From Salegentibacter sp. (GTDB taxonomy: Bacteria; Bacteroidota; Bacteroidia; Flavobacteriales; Flavobacteriaceae), in NCBI GenBank assembly GCA_024635815.1, contig JAGXIG010000048.1, forward strand, positions 1 through 18,871: a stretch of 18,871 bases of DNA, in the 5' to 3' direction. The translations under genes and the position numbers were made by a program. Below are positions 1 to 6,908 of the stretch, in pieces. How positions within the stretch are numbered: the first letter of the stretch is position 1; the number at the start of each line of letters is the position of its first letter. Under the pieces are notes generated by a model. The model saw nothing but the letters and a program-made list of their open reading frames with translations, did not search any database and had not been told where the DNA came from.

Positions 1-461
1 AAAGTTTCGCTATTGGCAATGGTATCAATTACCCGAAATTGATAATCATTATTTCCCAAACTTAAAGTTTCGTGCTGACTATGAATATCGATAAGATATT
101 CGCCTAATTTATTTAATGAAGTGAGTTTTACAGGGGTATCGTTCACAAAAGCCCGGGACTTACCTGAAGCAAGGATCTCTCTTCTAATTATGGTATTCTC
201 TTCATAATCCAGGTCTTCAGCAACAAAAAAATCTTTTAAGCGGTAATTAGAAATATTAAAAGATCCTTCTATCACGCATTTTTTTTCTGTATCGCGAATA
301 CTCCCGTAGTCGGCACGGTTACCTAACAGAAGTCCGAGAGCGCCAAGCATAATCGATTTCCCGGCACCGGTTTCTCCTGTAATTATAGTAAAGCCTTCCT
401 GAAGTTTGATATTTATATCTTCAATTAAGGCGTAATTTTTTATAGATAGAGCTGTGAGCAA
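1..461 (-). CDS. recN: DNA repair protein RecN, N-terminal part (cut by window edge)
   Basis: RecN is an SMC-like ATPase that acts in recombinational repair of double-strand breaks. About 153 N-terminal residues are present and the rest lies beyond base 1. The protein opens with LLTALSIKNYALIE, the usual RecN start, followed by the Walker A motif GETGAGKS (codons near 347-382). It continues through the lobe containing LLLGNRADYGS and later IDIHSQHETLSLG. The only possible start in frame is TTG at 461-459, because a TAG stop lies three codons upstream (TAG TAC ACT TTG). It follows the DUF4835 gene on the same strand after 161 bases, and that gap holds a promoter-like sequence, so recN may have its own transcript as well as read-through from the bamD operon. 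Identity is near certain; the TTG start is inferred from the lack of an alternative. Confidence 0.95.
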   Translation of the reverse strand, partial: MLTALSIKNYALIEDINIKLQEGFTIITGETGAGKSIMLGALGLLLGNRADYGSIRDTEKKCVIEGSFNISNYRLKDFFVAEDLDYEENTIIRREILASGKSRAFVNDTPVKLTSLNKLGEYLIDIHSQHETLSLGNNDYQFRVIDTIANSET

Positions 462-479
462 AGTGTACTAAATTTGGGC

Positions 480-510
480 TAAATATACGGGAGAAATTAT
501 TCCCAATCAA
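480..510 (-). promoter_or_regulatory. Candidate recN promoter (TTG-N20-TATATTTA)
   Basis: On the minus strand TTG (510-508) is followed after 20 bases by TATATTTA (487-480). This matches the Bacteroidetes promoter form TTG-N19to21-TAnnTTTG except for the last base. The box lies about 18 bases before the TTG start of recN, which would give a very short leader. It is a consensus match only, in an AT-rich gap where chance matches are likely. Confidence 0.35.
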
Positions 511-600
511 CAATAAACTTTCTAGTGCGTCAACAAGCAATAATAAAAGGGAAAATTTGGAATTTAGAGGCATCTGGATCACAGGATAGAGCATTTAAAT

Positions 601-613
601 CTCGATTATCGAG
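601..613. repeat. Short perfect palindrome CTCGATTATCGAG
   Basis: A 13-base palindrome (6-bp arms, one-base centre) lies 10 bases beyond the stop codon of the DUF4835 gene on its downstream side. There is no T-run after it on either strand, so it is not a convincing intrinsic terminator. It could be a protein-binding site or chance. Confidence 0.25.
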
Positions 614-622
614 TAAAACCCT

Positions 623-1510
623 TTATTGCAGGTTTCTCCAGTTGCGGGAATATCGGGGCGCCAGGCCACTTAAGGTCTGACTTAATCCCGGCCGGTTAAT
701 TTCGGGACCATCGCTAAAGATTTGCGTAACCTCATCGGCTTTGGCATCAAAAAAACTTCTAAGCAATAAAGAATTTGCCCTCCTGGAATTCATAGTAGTT
801 AAACTTTCCAGTGCATCAGCAATTGCAATTTTTCCGGCTTCAGGATCTTTATGCATTACATCTAATCCCTTGAGGTGATACTGGTACAAAGCAGTTCGGT
901 ATTCAGAAAACATATTAGAAAGCAAATCTGAATTTAACCGAAATCTTGAGGTTTGTCCATCGGCACCACTCCAACCCGATCGGCCACTTTGCTGTGCTGT
1001 ATTTACAATTCGGTTAGCTTCCTGGTAATAATCGGTGCCACCCTCAGGAGCAAAGGTATCGGCGTCCATTCCTAAAATGGTGTAGACATAAAATGAAACC
1101 ACTGAAACCAGATTATTTGAAAAGGAATTCTGGCTGTAATTTAAAGGCTGATATTCGCGATAATTAAAGCTAAATTGAGCATCGTTAAAGTTTAAAATAG
1201 GGCTCACCATATTAGAACCGTAAACAGGTCTTGAAGATTGCACCTGGATGGTCCCACTGAAAGACTCGCCTTCAAACTCGTTTATGGTGATAAACATACT
1301 GCAATTAATGCGTTCCCCAGGTTCAAATTCTTTATTAGTCCAAGAAGTCTGATTTACAAACTCCCGAAGCGAATTTTCTAAGGTTCTAAAAACTGAAAGG
1401 TTACTTTGCCCGGTTTGTTCGGTATTGATCACTATTTCGCAATTGAGTTCCTGGGCGGCCGCAAAAGGCATCCCGGCAACTAAAAGAATAAACAACAGTA
1501 ATTTACGCAT
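623..1510 (-). CDS. DUF4835 family secreted protein, PorD-like (type IX secretion associated)
   Basis: The 295-residue protein starts with a Sec signal peptide (charged MRK, hydrophobic core, AAAQ cleavage site near residue 19), so it is probably periplasmic or on the outer membrane. There is no lipobox cysteine at the cleavage site. The mature start ELNCEIVINTEQ and the later ILNFNDAQFSFNYREYQPL stretch fit the Bacteroidetes family DUF4835. From memory, this family is now often annotated as type IX secretion protein PorD; I could not check that here. Its start overlaps the end of coaBC by 8 bases (GATGCGTAA), which implies translational coupling. It is the fourth gene of the bamD-rpoZ-coaBC-DUF4835 run. 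A link to outer-membrane assembly through bamD is plausible but is inference. Confidence 0.85.
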   Translation of the reverse strand: MRKLLLFILLVAGMPFAAAQELNCEIVINTEQTGQSNLSVFRTLENSLREFVNQTSWTNKEFEPGERINCSMFITINEFEGESFSGTIQVQSSRPVYGSNMVSPILNFNDAQFSFNYREYQPLNYSQNSFSNNLVSVVSFYVYTILGMDADTFAPEGGTDYYQEANRIVNTAQQSGRSGWSGADGQTSRFRLNSDLLSNMFSEYRTALYQYHLKGLDVMHKDPEAGKIAIADALESLTTMNSRRANSLLLRSFFDAKADEVTQIFSDGPEINRPGLSQTLSGLAPRYSRNWRNLQ

Positions 1511-2708
1511 CTAGCAAATGTAAGATTTCGTTTAAAATATCGGTCGCGACCTCAGCCTTCGTTTTTAGATCAAAGGCTTTCTCTGAATCCTTGTAGACCA
1601 AAGTAATTTTATTAGTATCCTTTTTAAAACCTGCACCGGCATCGTTTAAAGAATTAAGCACAATAAAATCCAGGTTTTTCTTTTTAAGTTTTTCACGGGC
1701 GTGTTGCAACTCGTTATTGGTTTCCAAAGCAAAACCTATCAATTTTTGATGGGTTTTCTTTTTTCCCATGGACAATAAAATATCCTGGGTTTTGGTAAGT
1801 TCAAGGCTTAGGTGCTCTTCAGCCTTTTTAATTTTTTGAGCCGCTACAATTTTTGGTTTATAATCTGAAACTGCGGCAGCTGCAATCGCCACATCTATAT
1901 TTTCAAAATAATCGTGCACCGCCAAATACATTTCACGTGCACTAACTACCCTAATTAAGTTGATCTTCGGATCTTCAATTTCTAAATGGGTAGGCCCTGA
2001 AACCAGAACAACCTCAGCTCCAAGCGCAGCCGCTTTTTTAGCAAGTTCAAAGCCCATTTTTCCGCTGGAATGATTTCCTATAAAGCGGACGGGATCTATA
2101 GCTTCGTAAGTTGGGCCGGCGGTAATTAGGACTTTCTTCCCCTGCAAGGGTGAAATTTCAGCAAAATGCGTTTCAAGAAAAGCGATGATCTCTTCCGGTT
2201 CCGCCATTCTTCCCTCACCTTTTAATCCGCTTGCGAGCTCGCCGGTTCCAGCGGGAATCATAATATTTCCGTAGGATTTTAAGCATTCAAAACTTTTTTT
2301 TGTGGAAGGGTGTTTATACATATCCAAATCCATTGCCGGAGCAAAAAAAACCGGGCATTTAGCCGATAGGTATGTCGCGAGCAAAAAGTTGTCGCTATTG
2401 CCCGAGGCCATTTTAGATAAGGTACTGGCAGTGGCGGGGGCTAAAACCATAAAATCGGCCCAAAGGCCGAGTTCTACGTGATTGTTCCACTGCTCATCTT
2501 CATCATCTTCTGTAAAAGAAGAAAACACCTCATTTTTAGATAAGGTGGATAGCGTAAGCGGAGTTACAAATTCCTTTGCAGCCGGCGTCATCACAACTTT
2601 TACCTGTGCACCGGCTTTAATAAACAAGCGTACTAAAAATGCAGATTTATAGGCGGCGATACCGCCACTTATGCCCAAAAGCACTTTTTTGCCTTTTAGT
2701 ACAGACAT
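1503..2708 (-). CDS. coaBC: Bifunctional phosphopantothenoylcysteine decarboxylase / phosphopantothenate-cysteine ligase
   Basis: CoaBC makes 4'-phosphopantetheine for coenzyme A: the CoaB part joins cysteine to phosphopantothenate and the CoaC part decarboxylates the product using FMN. The N-terminal CoaC domain (about 1-185) has GISGGIAAYKS (12-22), the active-site His77 in NHVEL, PAMDLDM (124-130) and ELASGLKGEGRM (157-168). The CoaB domain (about 190-401) shows LITAGPT (194-200), NHSSGKMG (212-219), AAAVSDY and KIKK. At 401 residues the length is normal. Two positions differ from the textbook enzyme: the PAMN motif reads PAMD (Asp127), and the cysteine of the ACG lid motif reads ASG (Ser160). 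I recall similar forms in other Bacteroidetes, so this is probably a lineage trait and not decay. It lies 5 bases after rpoZ and overlaps the next gene by 8. Confidence 0.96.
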   Translation of the reverse strand: MSVLKGKKVLLGISGGIAAYKSAFLVRLFIKAGAQVKVVMTPAAKEFVTPLTLSTLSKNEVFSSFTEDDEDEQWNNHVELGLWADFMVLAPATASTLSKMASGNSDNFLLATYLSAKCPVFFAPAMDLDMYKHPSTKKSFECLKSYGNIMIPAGTGELASGLKGEGRMAEPEEIIAFLETHFAEISPLQGKKVLITAGPTYEAIDPVRFIGNHSSGKMGFELAKKAAALGAEVVLVSGPTHLEIEDPKINLIRVVSAREMYLAVHDYFENIDVAIAAAAVSDYKPKIVAAQKIKKAEEHLSLELTKTQDILLSMGKKKTHQKLIGFALETNNELQHAREKLKKKNLDFIVLNSLNDAGAGFKKDTNKITLVYKDSEKAFDLKTKAEVATDILNEILHLLDA

Positions 2709-2713
2709 CTTAA

Positions 2714-3046
2714 TTAAGCTTCTGCTTCAGAATCTTTAGTATTTCGGTAATAGATCTTACCGTCTAACCATTCCTGCATAGCAAGAGCGTGTGGTTTTGG
2801 AAGTTTTTCATAAAACTTAGAAACCTCAATTTGCTCCTTGTTCTCAAAAATCTCATCAAGACTATCATTGTAAGTAGCAAATTCGTCAAGCTTCTCCAAC
2901 AATTCTTTTTTGATCTCAGAATTGATTTGGTTTGCTCTTTTTGCAACTACTGAAATAGCCTCGTATATGTTACCTGTTGGCTCGTCTACCTTGTTCTTAT
3001 CGAAGGTAATTGTGTTAATTGGTGCGTCTGTCTTTTTAATATCCAT
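2714..3046 (-). CDS. rpoZ: RNA polymerase omega subunit (RpoZ/Rpb6 family)
   Basis: This 110-residue protein is the small RNA polymerase subunit that helps fold and hold the beta' subunit. The diagnostic segment is GNIYEAISVVAKRANQINSE (residues about 25-44), equivalent to the omega helix 'Y-aI.vvakRArqi'. It carries an N-terminal extension of about 24 residues and a C-terminal region with HALAMQEWLDGKIYYR, as I recall for the Bacteroidetes form, which diverges from the E. coli protein. Its position directly before coaBC (5-base gap) parallels the rpoZ-coaBC (dfp) pairing common in bacteria. bamD ends 13 bases upstream. Function is inferred from family and context. Confidence 0.88.
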   Translation of the reverse strand: MDIKKTDAPINTITFDKNKVDEPTGNIYEAISVVAKRANQINSEIKKELLEKLDEFATYNDSLDEIFENKEQIEVSKFYEKLPKPHALAMQEWLDGKIYYRNTKDSEAEA

Positions 3047-3059
3047 CTTTCTTCTACTA

Positions 3060-3881
3060 TTAAAAATTTTGTAAGCGTGATTTTATATCTTCTGCTGAAG
3101 CTTCCATTGGCTCTATATATTCGCCTTCTGGATAATATTTTTTGTAATCCTGGTAATATTCCAGCGCTTCTTGTAGGCGCTCTTCCATTAAATCCCGAAA
3201 ACTATTAATGGCCAGCTCGTAAGCTGAATCAAACCTGTAATAATGCGCATCTTCCCTAAAAGGAGACCCCGGATTATTAGCTAAGAAATTTGTAAAAGAG
3301 GTTATAGCGGCACGGTAATTTCCGGCTCTGGCTTCTCCTGTTAAATGATATTGTTTTGCAATTTCGTATTCTTTTCTTTCAAGTTTAATACGCAACTCAG
3401 CTGCCATATCGTTGGCTTCATCTGCGTGCGAGCCTTCGGGATACGTATTTAGATAAGCCTGAAGTTCTGCAATTGCCTTATTAGTATCGGTTTGATCAAG
3501 ATCATATCGTGGGGAAAGTTCATAAAAGCTTCTTGCTTTTTTATAACCTGCTTCTTCAACCTTATCACTGTTAGGATAAGATTGCTGAAAACGTTCAAAC
3601 TCATATGAAGAGAGGTAATAATTTTCTAATTCATAATAAGTATCGGCAAATAAATAGCTAAGTTTTTCTCCCTGAGGTTTTCCACGATATTCGGGAACAA
3701 TTTGTTCAAATAACCTTAAGGCTTTTCGATATTTCCGTTTATCGTTATTTTCTTTAGCTTCGTTGTATAACTGTTCTGCGTAGGTATATTTCTTTCCACT
3801 GTCCTCACTTTTTAATAAGTTTTGGTACTCTCCACAAGACACCATTAACATTAAAACTGCCGCTAATAAAATTGCTTTCTT
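3060..3881 (-). CDS. bamD: Outer membrane assembly lipoprotein BamD (YfiO)
   Basis: BamD is the lipoprotein partner of BamA in inserting beta-barrel proteins into the outer membrane. The protein begins MKKAILLAAVLMLMVSC, a signal peptide with a lipobox (MVSC, lipidated Cys17), and continues with TPR-like helical repeats, for example YNEAKENNDKRKYRKALRLF, YLFADTYYELENYYLSSYEF and AIAELQAYLNTYPEGSHADE. I chose the start at 3881 (273 codons). The open frame reaches back to an ATG at 3914, but that would put ten polar residues before the signal peptide. A TACTTTTG promoter-like box also covers codons 2-4 of the longer form. The ATG at 3884 just upstream is equally possible. It is the first gene of a leftward operon with rpoZ, coaBC and the DUF4835 gene. 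Confidence 0.9.
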   Translation of the reverse strand, partial: KKAILLAAVLMLMVSCGEYQNLLKSEDSGKKYTYAEQLYNEAKENNDKRKYRKALRLFEQIVPEYRGKPQGEKLSYLFADTYYELENYYLSSYEFERFQQSYPNSDKVEEAGYKKARSFYELSPRYDLDQTDTNKAIAELQAYLNTYPEGSHADEANDMAAELRIKLERKEYEIAKQYHLTGEARAGNYRAAITSFTNFLANNPGSPFREDAHYYRFDSAYELAINSFRDLMEERLQEALEYYQDYKKYYPEGEYIEPMEASAEDIKSRLQNF

Positions 3882-3903
3882 CATCATTTGTAAAAACATC
3901 TGG

Positions 3904-3911
3904 CAAAAGTA
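3904..3911 (-). promoter_or_regulatory. Candidate bamD promoter -7 box TACTTTTG
   Basis: TACTTTTG (read from 3911 to 3904) is a perfect match to the Bacteroidetes -7 element TAnnTTTG. It lies about 20 bases before the favoured bamD start at 3881, leaving a leader of roughly 15 bases. No clear TTG -33 partner is visible; a T-rich run lies in roughly that place. The call is tentative. Confidence 0.35.
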
Positions 3912-3936
3912 CATTTTTCTTCAGTATAAAAAAAAC

Positions 3937-4005
3937 TTTGTATTACAGCCTTAGATAACTCAAATAGTGTTTTTGTATTATCCTGAAAAAAGATAAACTA
4001 AGGCT
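3937..4005. repeat. Direct repeat TTTGTATTA x2 and inverted repeat AGCCTTAG/CTAAGGCT before bamD
   Basis: Between the dapA terminator and bamD, TTTGTATTA occurs twice (3937-3945 and 3972-3980, 35 bases apart). An 8-bp perfect inverted repeat also occurs (AGCCTTAG 3947-3954 and CTAAGGCT 3998-4005). They interleave upstream of the bamD promoter-like box. They could be operator sites or a structured leader; the sequence alone does not decide. Confidence 0.3.
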
Positions 4006-4010
4006 TTTGC

Positions 4011-4042
4011 TGAAAAAACAAAAATCCCCGGGATGGGGATTT
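4011..4042 (-). terminator. Intrinsic terminator downstream of dapA
   Basis: Read on the minus strand, AAATCCCC (4042-4035) pairs perfectly with GGGGATTT (4029-4022) around a 5-base loop and is followed by TTTGTTTTTT. The hairpin begins about 20 bases after the dapA stop codon, in the right orientation. This is the clearest intrinsic terminator in the window. It separates dapA from the bamD operon. Confidence 0.85.
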
Positions 4043-4062
4043 CTAAAGTAAGTCGATAAATT

Positions 4063-4941
4063 TTAGCTAAAATTCTTCAGAAATTCTTCAATTTGCTGCT
4101 GAAGCGCAGGTGTTGCTTTAACCAGAGGCAATCTCAGGTAATTTTGAATGCTCCTTTTTTGAGCAAGCAAGGCTTTAATTCCGGCCGGATTTCCTTCAGC
4201 AAAGATCAAATCTATAGATCGCTGCATTTTATAATGAAGCTCATAAGCTTCAGTTGATTTACCCTCCAAACCAAGAGAAACCATTTTAGAAAATTCCGCA
4301 GGTAATCCTTGCGCGATTACCGAAATCACTCCTTTTCCCCCAGCTAAAACCATAGGTAAGGTAAGCATATCGTCTCCAGAAATTATCAGGAAATTTTTTG
4401 GCACCAGGCTTATTAATTTCATAGCCTGTACCATATCGCCGGCGGCTTCTTTTACTCCAATAATATTATCAAAGTCTCTCGCGATACGGTTTATGGTTTC
4501 CGGTAGCACATTAGATGCCGTTCTTCCCGGCACATTATAAAGAATTATGGGGAGCGGTGAAGCGGCAGCTACAGCTTTAAAATGCTGATAAATTCCTTCC
4601 TGAGTAGGTTTGTTATAAAAAGGTGAAACCGAAAGAATGGCTTCAAAACCATTAAGGTCTCCGTTTTTTAGTTCTTCACAAAGAGCATAAGTATTATTGC
4701 CTCCCATTCCTAGAACTAAAGGCAGGCGTTTGTTATTCTGTTTTACAACAGTATCTATTACGAGTTGTTTTTCTTCTTTATTAAGGCTGGCGCTTTCGGC
4801 GGTTGTTCCTAAAACCACCAGGTAATCTATTCCATTTGCGATCTGGTTCTCTACCAGATTTTCCAGTGCTTGTACATCTACAGATAAATCTTCCTTAAAA
4901 GGAGTTATCAAAGCCACACCGGTACCAATAAATGATTTCAT
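4063..4941 (-). CDS. dapA: 4-hydroxy-tetrahydrodipicolinate synthase
   Basis: DapA condenses pyruvate with aspartate semialdehyde, the first committed step of diaminopimelate and lysine synthesis, in the cytoplasm. The 292 residues form a single TIM-barrel domain. Visible motifs are [10 protein letters not shown] (6-15), GTTAES (45-50), YNVPGRT with the catalytic Tyr135 (135-141), and the Schiff-base Lys164 in GVKEAAGD. The pyruvate-binding motif reads TTAES where the usual sequence is TTGES, a conservative change. The length is normal for the family. The gene seems to be monocistronic: a candidate promoter lies about 80 bases upstream and a strong intrinsic terminator follows. Confidence 0.97.
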   Translation of the reverse strand: MKSFIGTGVALITPFKEDLSVDVQALENLVENQIANGIDYLVVLGTTAESASLNKEEKQLVIDTVVKQNNKRLPLVLGMGGNNTYALCEELKNGDLNGFEAILSVSPFYNKPTQEGIYQHFKAVAAASPLPIILYNVPGRTASNVLPETINRIARDFDNIIGVKEAAGDMVQAMKLISLVPKNFLIISGDDMLTLPMVLAGGKGVISVIAQGLPAEFSKMVSLGLEGKSTEAYELHYKMQRSIDLIFAEGNPAGIKALLAQKRSIQNYLRLPLVKATPALQQQIEEFLKNFS

Positions 4942-5022
4942 TCTGTTTTAATTTTTTTGTGATAATCGAAAAGATTTCCCCTATTTCATCTTAAAACTAA
5001 AAAAAGCAAAATTTTCGGGCGA

Positions 5023-5030
5023 CAAATGTA
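5023..5030 (-). promoter_or_regulatory. Candidate dapA promoter -7 box TACATTTG
   Basis: TACATTTG (5030 to 5023) matches TAnnTTTG perfectly and lies 82 bases before the dapA ATG. The -33 region is weak: a TTTTAG about 22-28 bases upstream is the nearest candidate. The resulting leader of about 75 bases shows no riboswitch fold that I recognise. Confidence 0.4.
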
Positions 5031-5088
5031 TTGATTTTGCCAAGTTCATCACCTAAAATCTAGTTCCGTATTTAGAAAAAAGCACATA

Positions 5089-5115
5089 TTTAACAGCTTT
5101 GTTTTTTCTGTTAAA
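5089..5115. repeat. Inverted repeat TTTAACAG ... CTGTTAAA
   Basis: Perfect 8-bp arms (5089-5096 and 5108-5115) flank an 11-base T-rich loop, between dapA and the leftward membrane-protein gene whose stop is at 5147. No T-run follows the hairpin on the minus strand. It may be a weak transcript-end structure for the membrane-protein gene or an operator upstream of dapA. Confidence 0.4.
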
Positions 5116-5146
5116 AAATAAACATGCTAAAAAGTGTCCCAGGTCA

Positions 5147-5845
5147 TTAAATTAAGTTCATCAAGCGAAGTTTATGCTCGGGGGTAAGGAAAAAAAGCAG
5201 ACAAAAAATTAATCCTGTATACCAAAGTAAATTCCCTGTGATTAAAATAGCTGAATCTTTCATATAAAAATGCGCAGAATCTCTAAAGACATCTGCAAAT
5301 ATAAATGCCAATACCAGCGTAACAAAGTAAACTGATTTTCTAGAATAAGAATTCAGATAATAGATTAGGGAGAAAATACCTAAAATCAATAAAACACTGT
5401 AATAGGCTATATAAATAGCAAATTCCATATTATTGACCATATAGCTCCTAAGCTCAATCACATGCATTAATAATAAATAGGTGTTCACAGAAATTAGAAG
5501 TAAAAAACACGTCAATACTGATTTACTGGCGGTTTGCCGCTCTGTGTTCTGTAAGGCTTCCCTGCTTAAACCAAAATACGCGGCAATATAAAAGAAGAGT
5601 GAAAAAACAGTTAAACTGTAAGTATTAAAAAAGAGGCCGGCAATTTGTGCAGTTATGAAAAACAAAAAAAAGACCATCGCGTTAAAACCAGCTTTTTTAT
5701 TTAGCTTTAAATAAATACCGGCAAGTCCATTAACAAATAAAAGCTGTGTAGCCTGTATCAACCAATCGGCTTCAGCTATAGTAGCATATATATTCACAAC
5801 CAGCAGCGGAATAAGAAGTATAGATATGTATTGAAAAAGATTCAT
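5147..5845 (-). CDS. Integral membrane protein of unknown function (about 8 helices)
   Basis: I do not recognise this protein with confidence. The 232-residue form has about eight hydrophobic segments with short connecting loops and no large soluble domain, so it sits in the inner membrane. The later part has FADVFRDSAHFY within a helix-rich stretch, followed by LLWYTGLIFCLLFFL. Eight helices and an 'F..AD' feature faintly resemble the YhhN (lysoplasmalogenase) family, but the match is too weak to assign. I chose the start MNLFQYISILLIP at 5845. The frame extends to an ATG at 5881, but a promoter-like TATATTTT (5873-5866) lies inside that extension and AGGA sits just before the 5845 ATG. It faces away from the nucleotidase genes and ends 205 bases before dapA. 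Confidence 0.75.
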   Translation of the reverse strand: MNLFQYISILLIPLLVVNIYATIAEADWLIQATQLLFVNGLAGIYLKLNKKAGFNAMVFFLFFITAQIAGLFFNTYSLTVFSLFFYIAAYFGLSREALQNTERQTASKSVLTCFLLLISVNTYLLLMHVIELRSYMVNNMEFAIYIAYYSVLLILGIFSLIYYLNSYSRKSVYFVTLVLAFIFADVFRDSAHFYMKDSAILITGNLLWYTGLIFCLLFFLTPEHKLRLMNLI

Positions 5846-5997
5846 TTTCCTCAAATTGCGGCCCGAAAATATAAAAATCATTTTATCATAATCACCTTTT
5901 TTAGTAAAGCATCAGTGTTTTTAAGCCTACGGCGTAGTTTTTCGATAAGATACTCGCTTTTTCCGTTGAATTACCACTGATTTTTCAAAAGTAAAAC

Positions 5998-6029
5998 TTT
6001 AGCCGACACGGATAATCTATTTATCTTTG
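5998..6029 (+). promoter_or_regulatory. Candidate promoter for the split 5'-nucleotidase genes
   Basis: TATCTTTG (6022-6029) is a perfect TAnnTTTG match. A TTTAG sequence begins at 5998, giving a 21-base spacer to a weak -33 element. A start near 6036 would give a leader of about 110 bases that includes a 23-codon open frame. Confidence 0.45.
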
Positions 6030-6060
6030 GCTCCTTAATAAAATTTAAATCACCAACATA

Positions 6061-6132
6061 ATGCTGGATCCTAAAAATTGGTATTACAGGATAATAACTA
6101 TAGGCCTGTATCAAATTTCTAAAATGGGTTGA
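6061..6132 (+). CDS. Possible 23-residue leader peptide
   Basis: An ATG-started open frame encodes a peptide beginning MLDPKNWYYRIITIGLYQ and ends with TGA 12 bases before the start of the nucleotidase lipoprotein gene. It lies wholly inside the presumed leader. It has several aromatic residues but no run of one amino acid typical of attenuation. It may be a chance frame; I list it because its position could affect translation of the next gene. Confidence 0.2.
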   Translation: MLDPKNWYYRIITIGLYQISKMG

Positions 6133-6144
6133 AATTCTATATAG

Positions 6145-6903
6145 ATGAAAAAAATTAGATCAAGTTTTTATCTGCTCTTCTCTATACTCGTGTTGAGTTG
6201 TAAAGGAAATTCGGTTGAAACTGCCGAAATTAAAGGACAACGAATCGCAATAGATGAAAATATTGAAGCCGACTCGCAAATTGAAGACTTTGTAGCTCCT
6301 TTTAAGGAACATCTTAATAAGACATTGGATAGCACCTTAGCCTATAATCCAAAGGATATGGTGAAAAGTGACGGGGATCTAAATACTGCTATTGGCAACC
6401 TAATGGCAGATATTGTTATGGAACAGGCCAACCCGATCTTTAAAAGCAGAACCGGTAATAAAATAGATATGGTTTTGCTGAATCACGGCGGAATTAGATC
6501 TGGCTTAAATAAAGGAAATATTTCTACCCGAAGTGCTTACGCGTTAATGCCTTTTGAAAATGAAATCGTAGTCACTGAACTTTCCGGAGAAAAAATAAAC
6601 GAAATACTTTCTTACCTGGAACGGGCAAAAACCGCCCATCCCGTTAGCGGCATCCAGATAGTAATGGATCAAAATTATAAGGTTTACAACGCAGAAATAA
6701 AGGGCGAAAAAATTGATGAGGATAAAACCTATTTTGTAGCGACTTCAGACTATTTGCAGCAGGGTGGTGATAATATGAGCTTTTTTAAAGATCCCATCGC
6801 ACTCTATAAAATTGACTATAAACTTCGCAACGCCATTATAGATTATTTTAAAAAGGTTAATACTTTAAAAATTGAAAAAGATAATAGGTTCATTAGAAAG
6901 TAA
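6145..6903 (+). CDS. 5'-nucleotidase C-terminal domain lipoprotein (substrate-binding half of an UshA-type enzyme)
   Basis: This 252-residue protein carries only the C-terminal 'nucleotide-specificity' domain of UshA-type 5'-nucleotidases, the part that holds the nucleoside. Residues 1-19 form a lipoprotein signal with lipobox VLSC (Cys19), so it should be anchored to a membrane facing the periplasm or cell surface. Family motifs are present in order: GNLMADIV (84-91), NHGGIRSG (113-120), LMPFENEIVVTELSG (134-148) and a late LQQGGDNMSFF. The metallophosphatase domain is absent here but is encoded by the next gene, 5 bases downstream. The two products presumably act together on extracellular nucleotides. 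The pairing is inferred from adjacency and domain content; the domain calls are firm. Confidence 0.9.
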   Translation: MKKIRSSFYLLFSILVLSCKGNSVETAEIKGQRIAIDENIEADSQIEDFVAPFKEHLNKTLDSTLAYNPKDMVKSDGDLNTAIGNLMADIVMEQANPIFKSRTGNKIDMVLLNHGGIRSGLNKGNISTRSAYALMPFENEIVVTELSGEKINEILSYLERAKTAHPVSGIQIVMDQNYKVYNAEIKGEKIDEDKTYFVATSDYLQQGGDNMSFFKDPIALYKIDYKLRNAIIDYFKKVNTLKIEKDNRFIRK

Positions 6904-6908
6904 AGGCG

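Larger units (their letters stand above)
5882..6144. other. Divergent intergenic region between membrane-protein and 5'-nucleotidase genes
   Basis: These 263 bases lie between two divergent genes. They hold a promoter-like site for the rightward pair (5998-6029), a 23-codon open frame (6061-6132), and an inverted repeat ATCAGTG/CACTGAT (5911-5917 and 5975-5981) with an inner CTAC-GGC-GTAG hairpin (5927-5937). The last two have long loops or short stems and may be chance. No RNA gene is recognised. Confidence 0.4.

Noticed and set aside
5911..5981. Inverted repeat ATCAGTG/CACTGAT as a terminator or RNA gene
   Set aside because: Arms of 7 bases with a 57-base gap are expected by chance in AT-rich DNA, and it does not follow a gene end.
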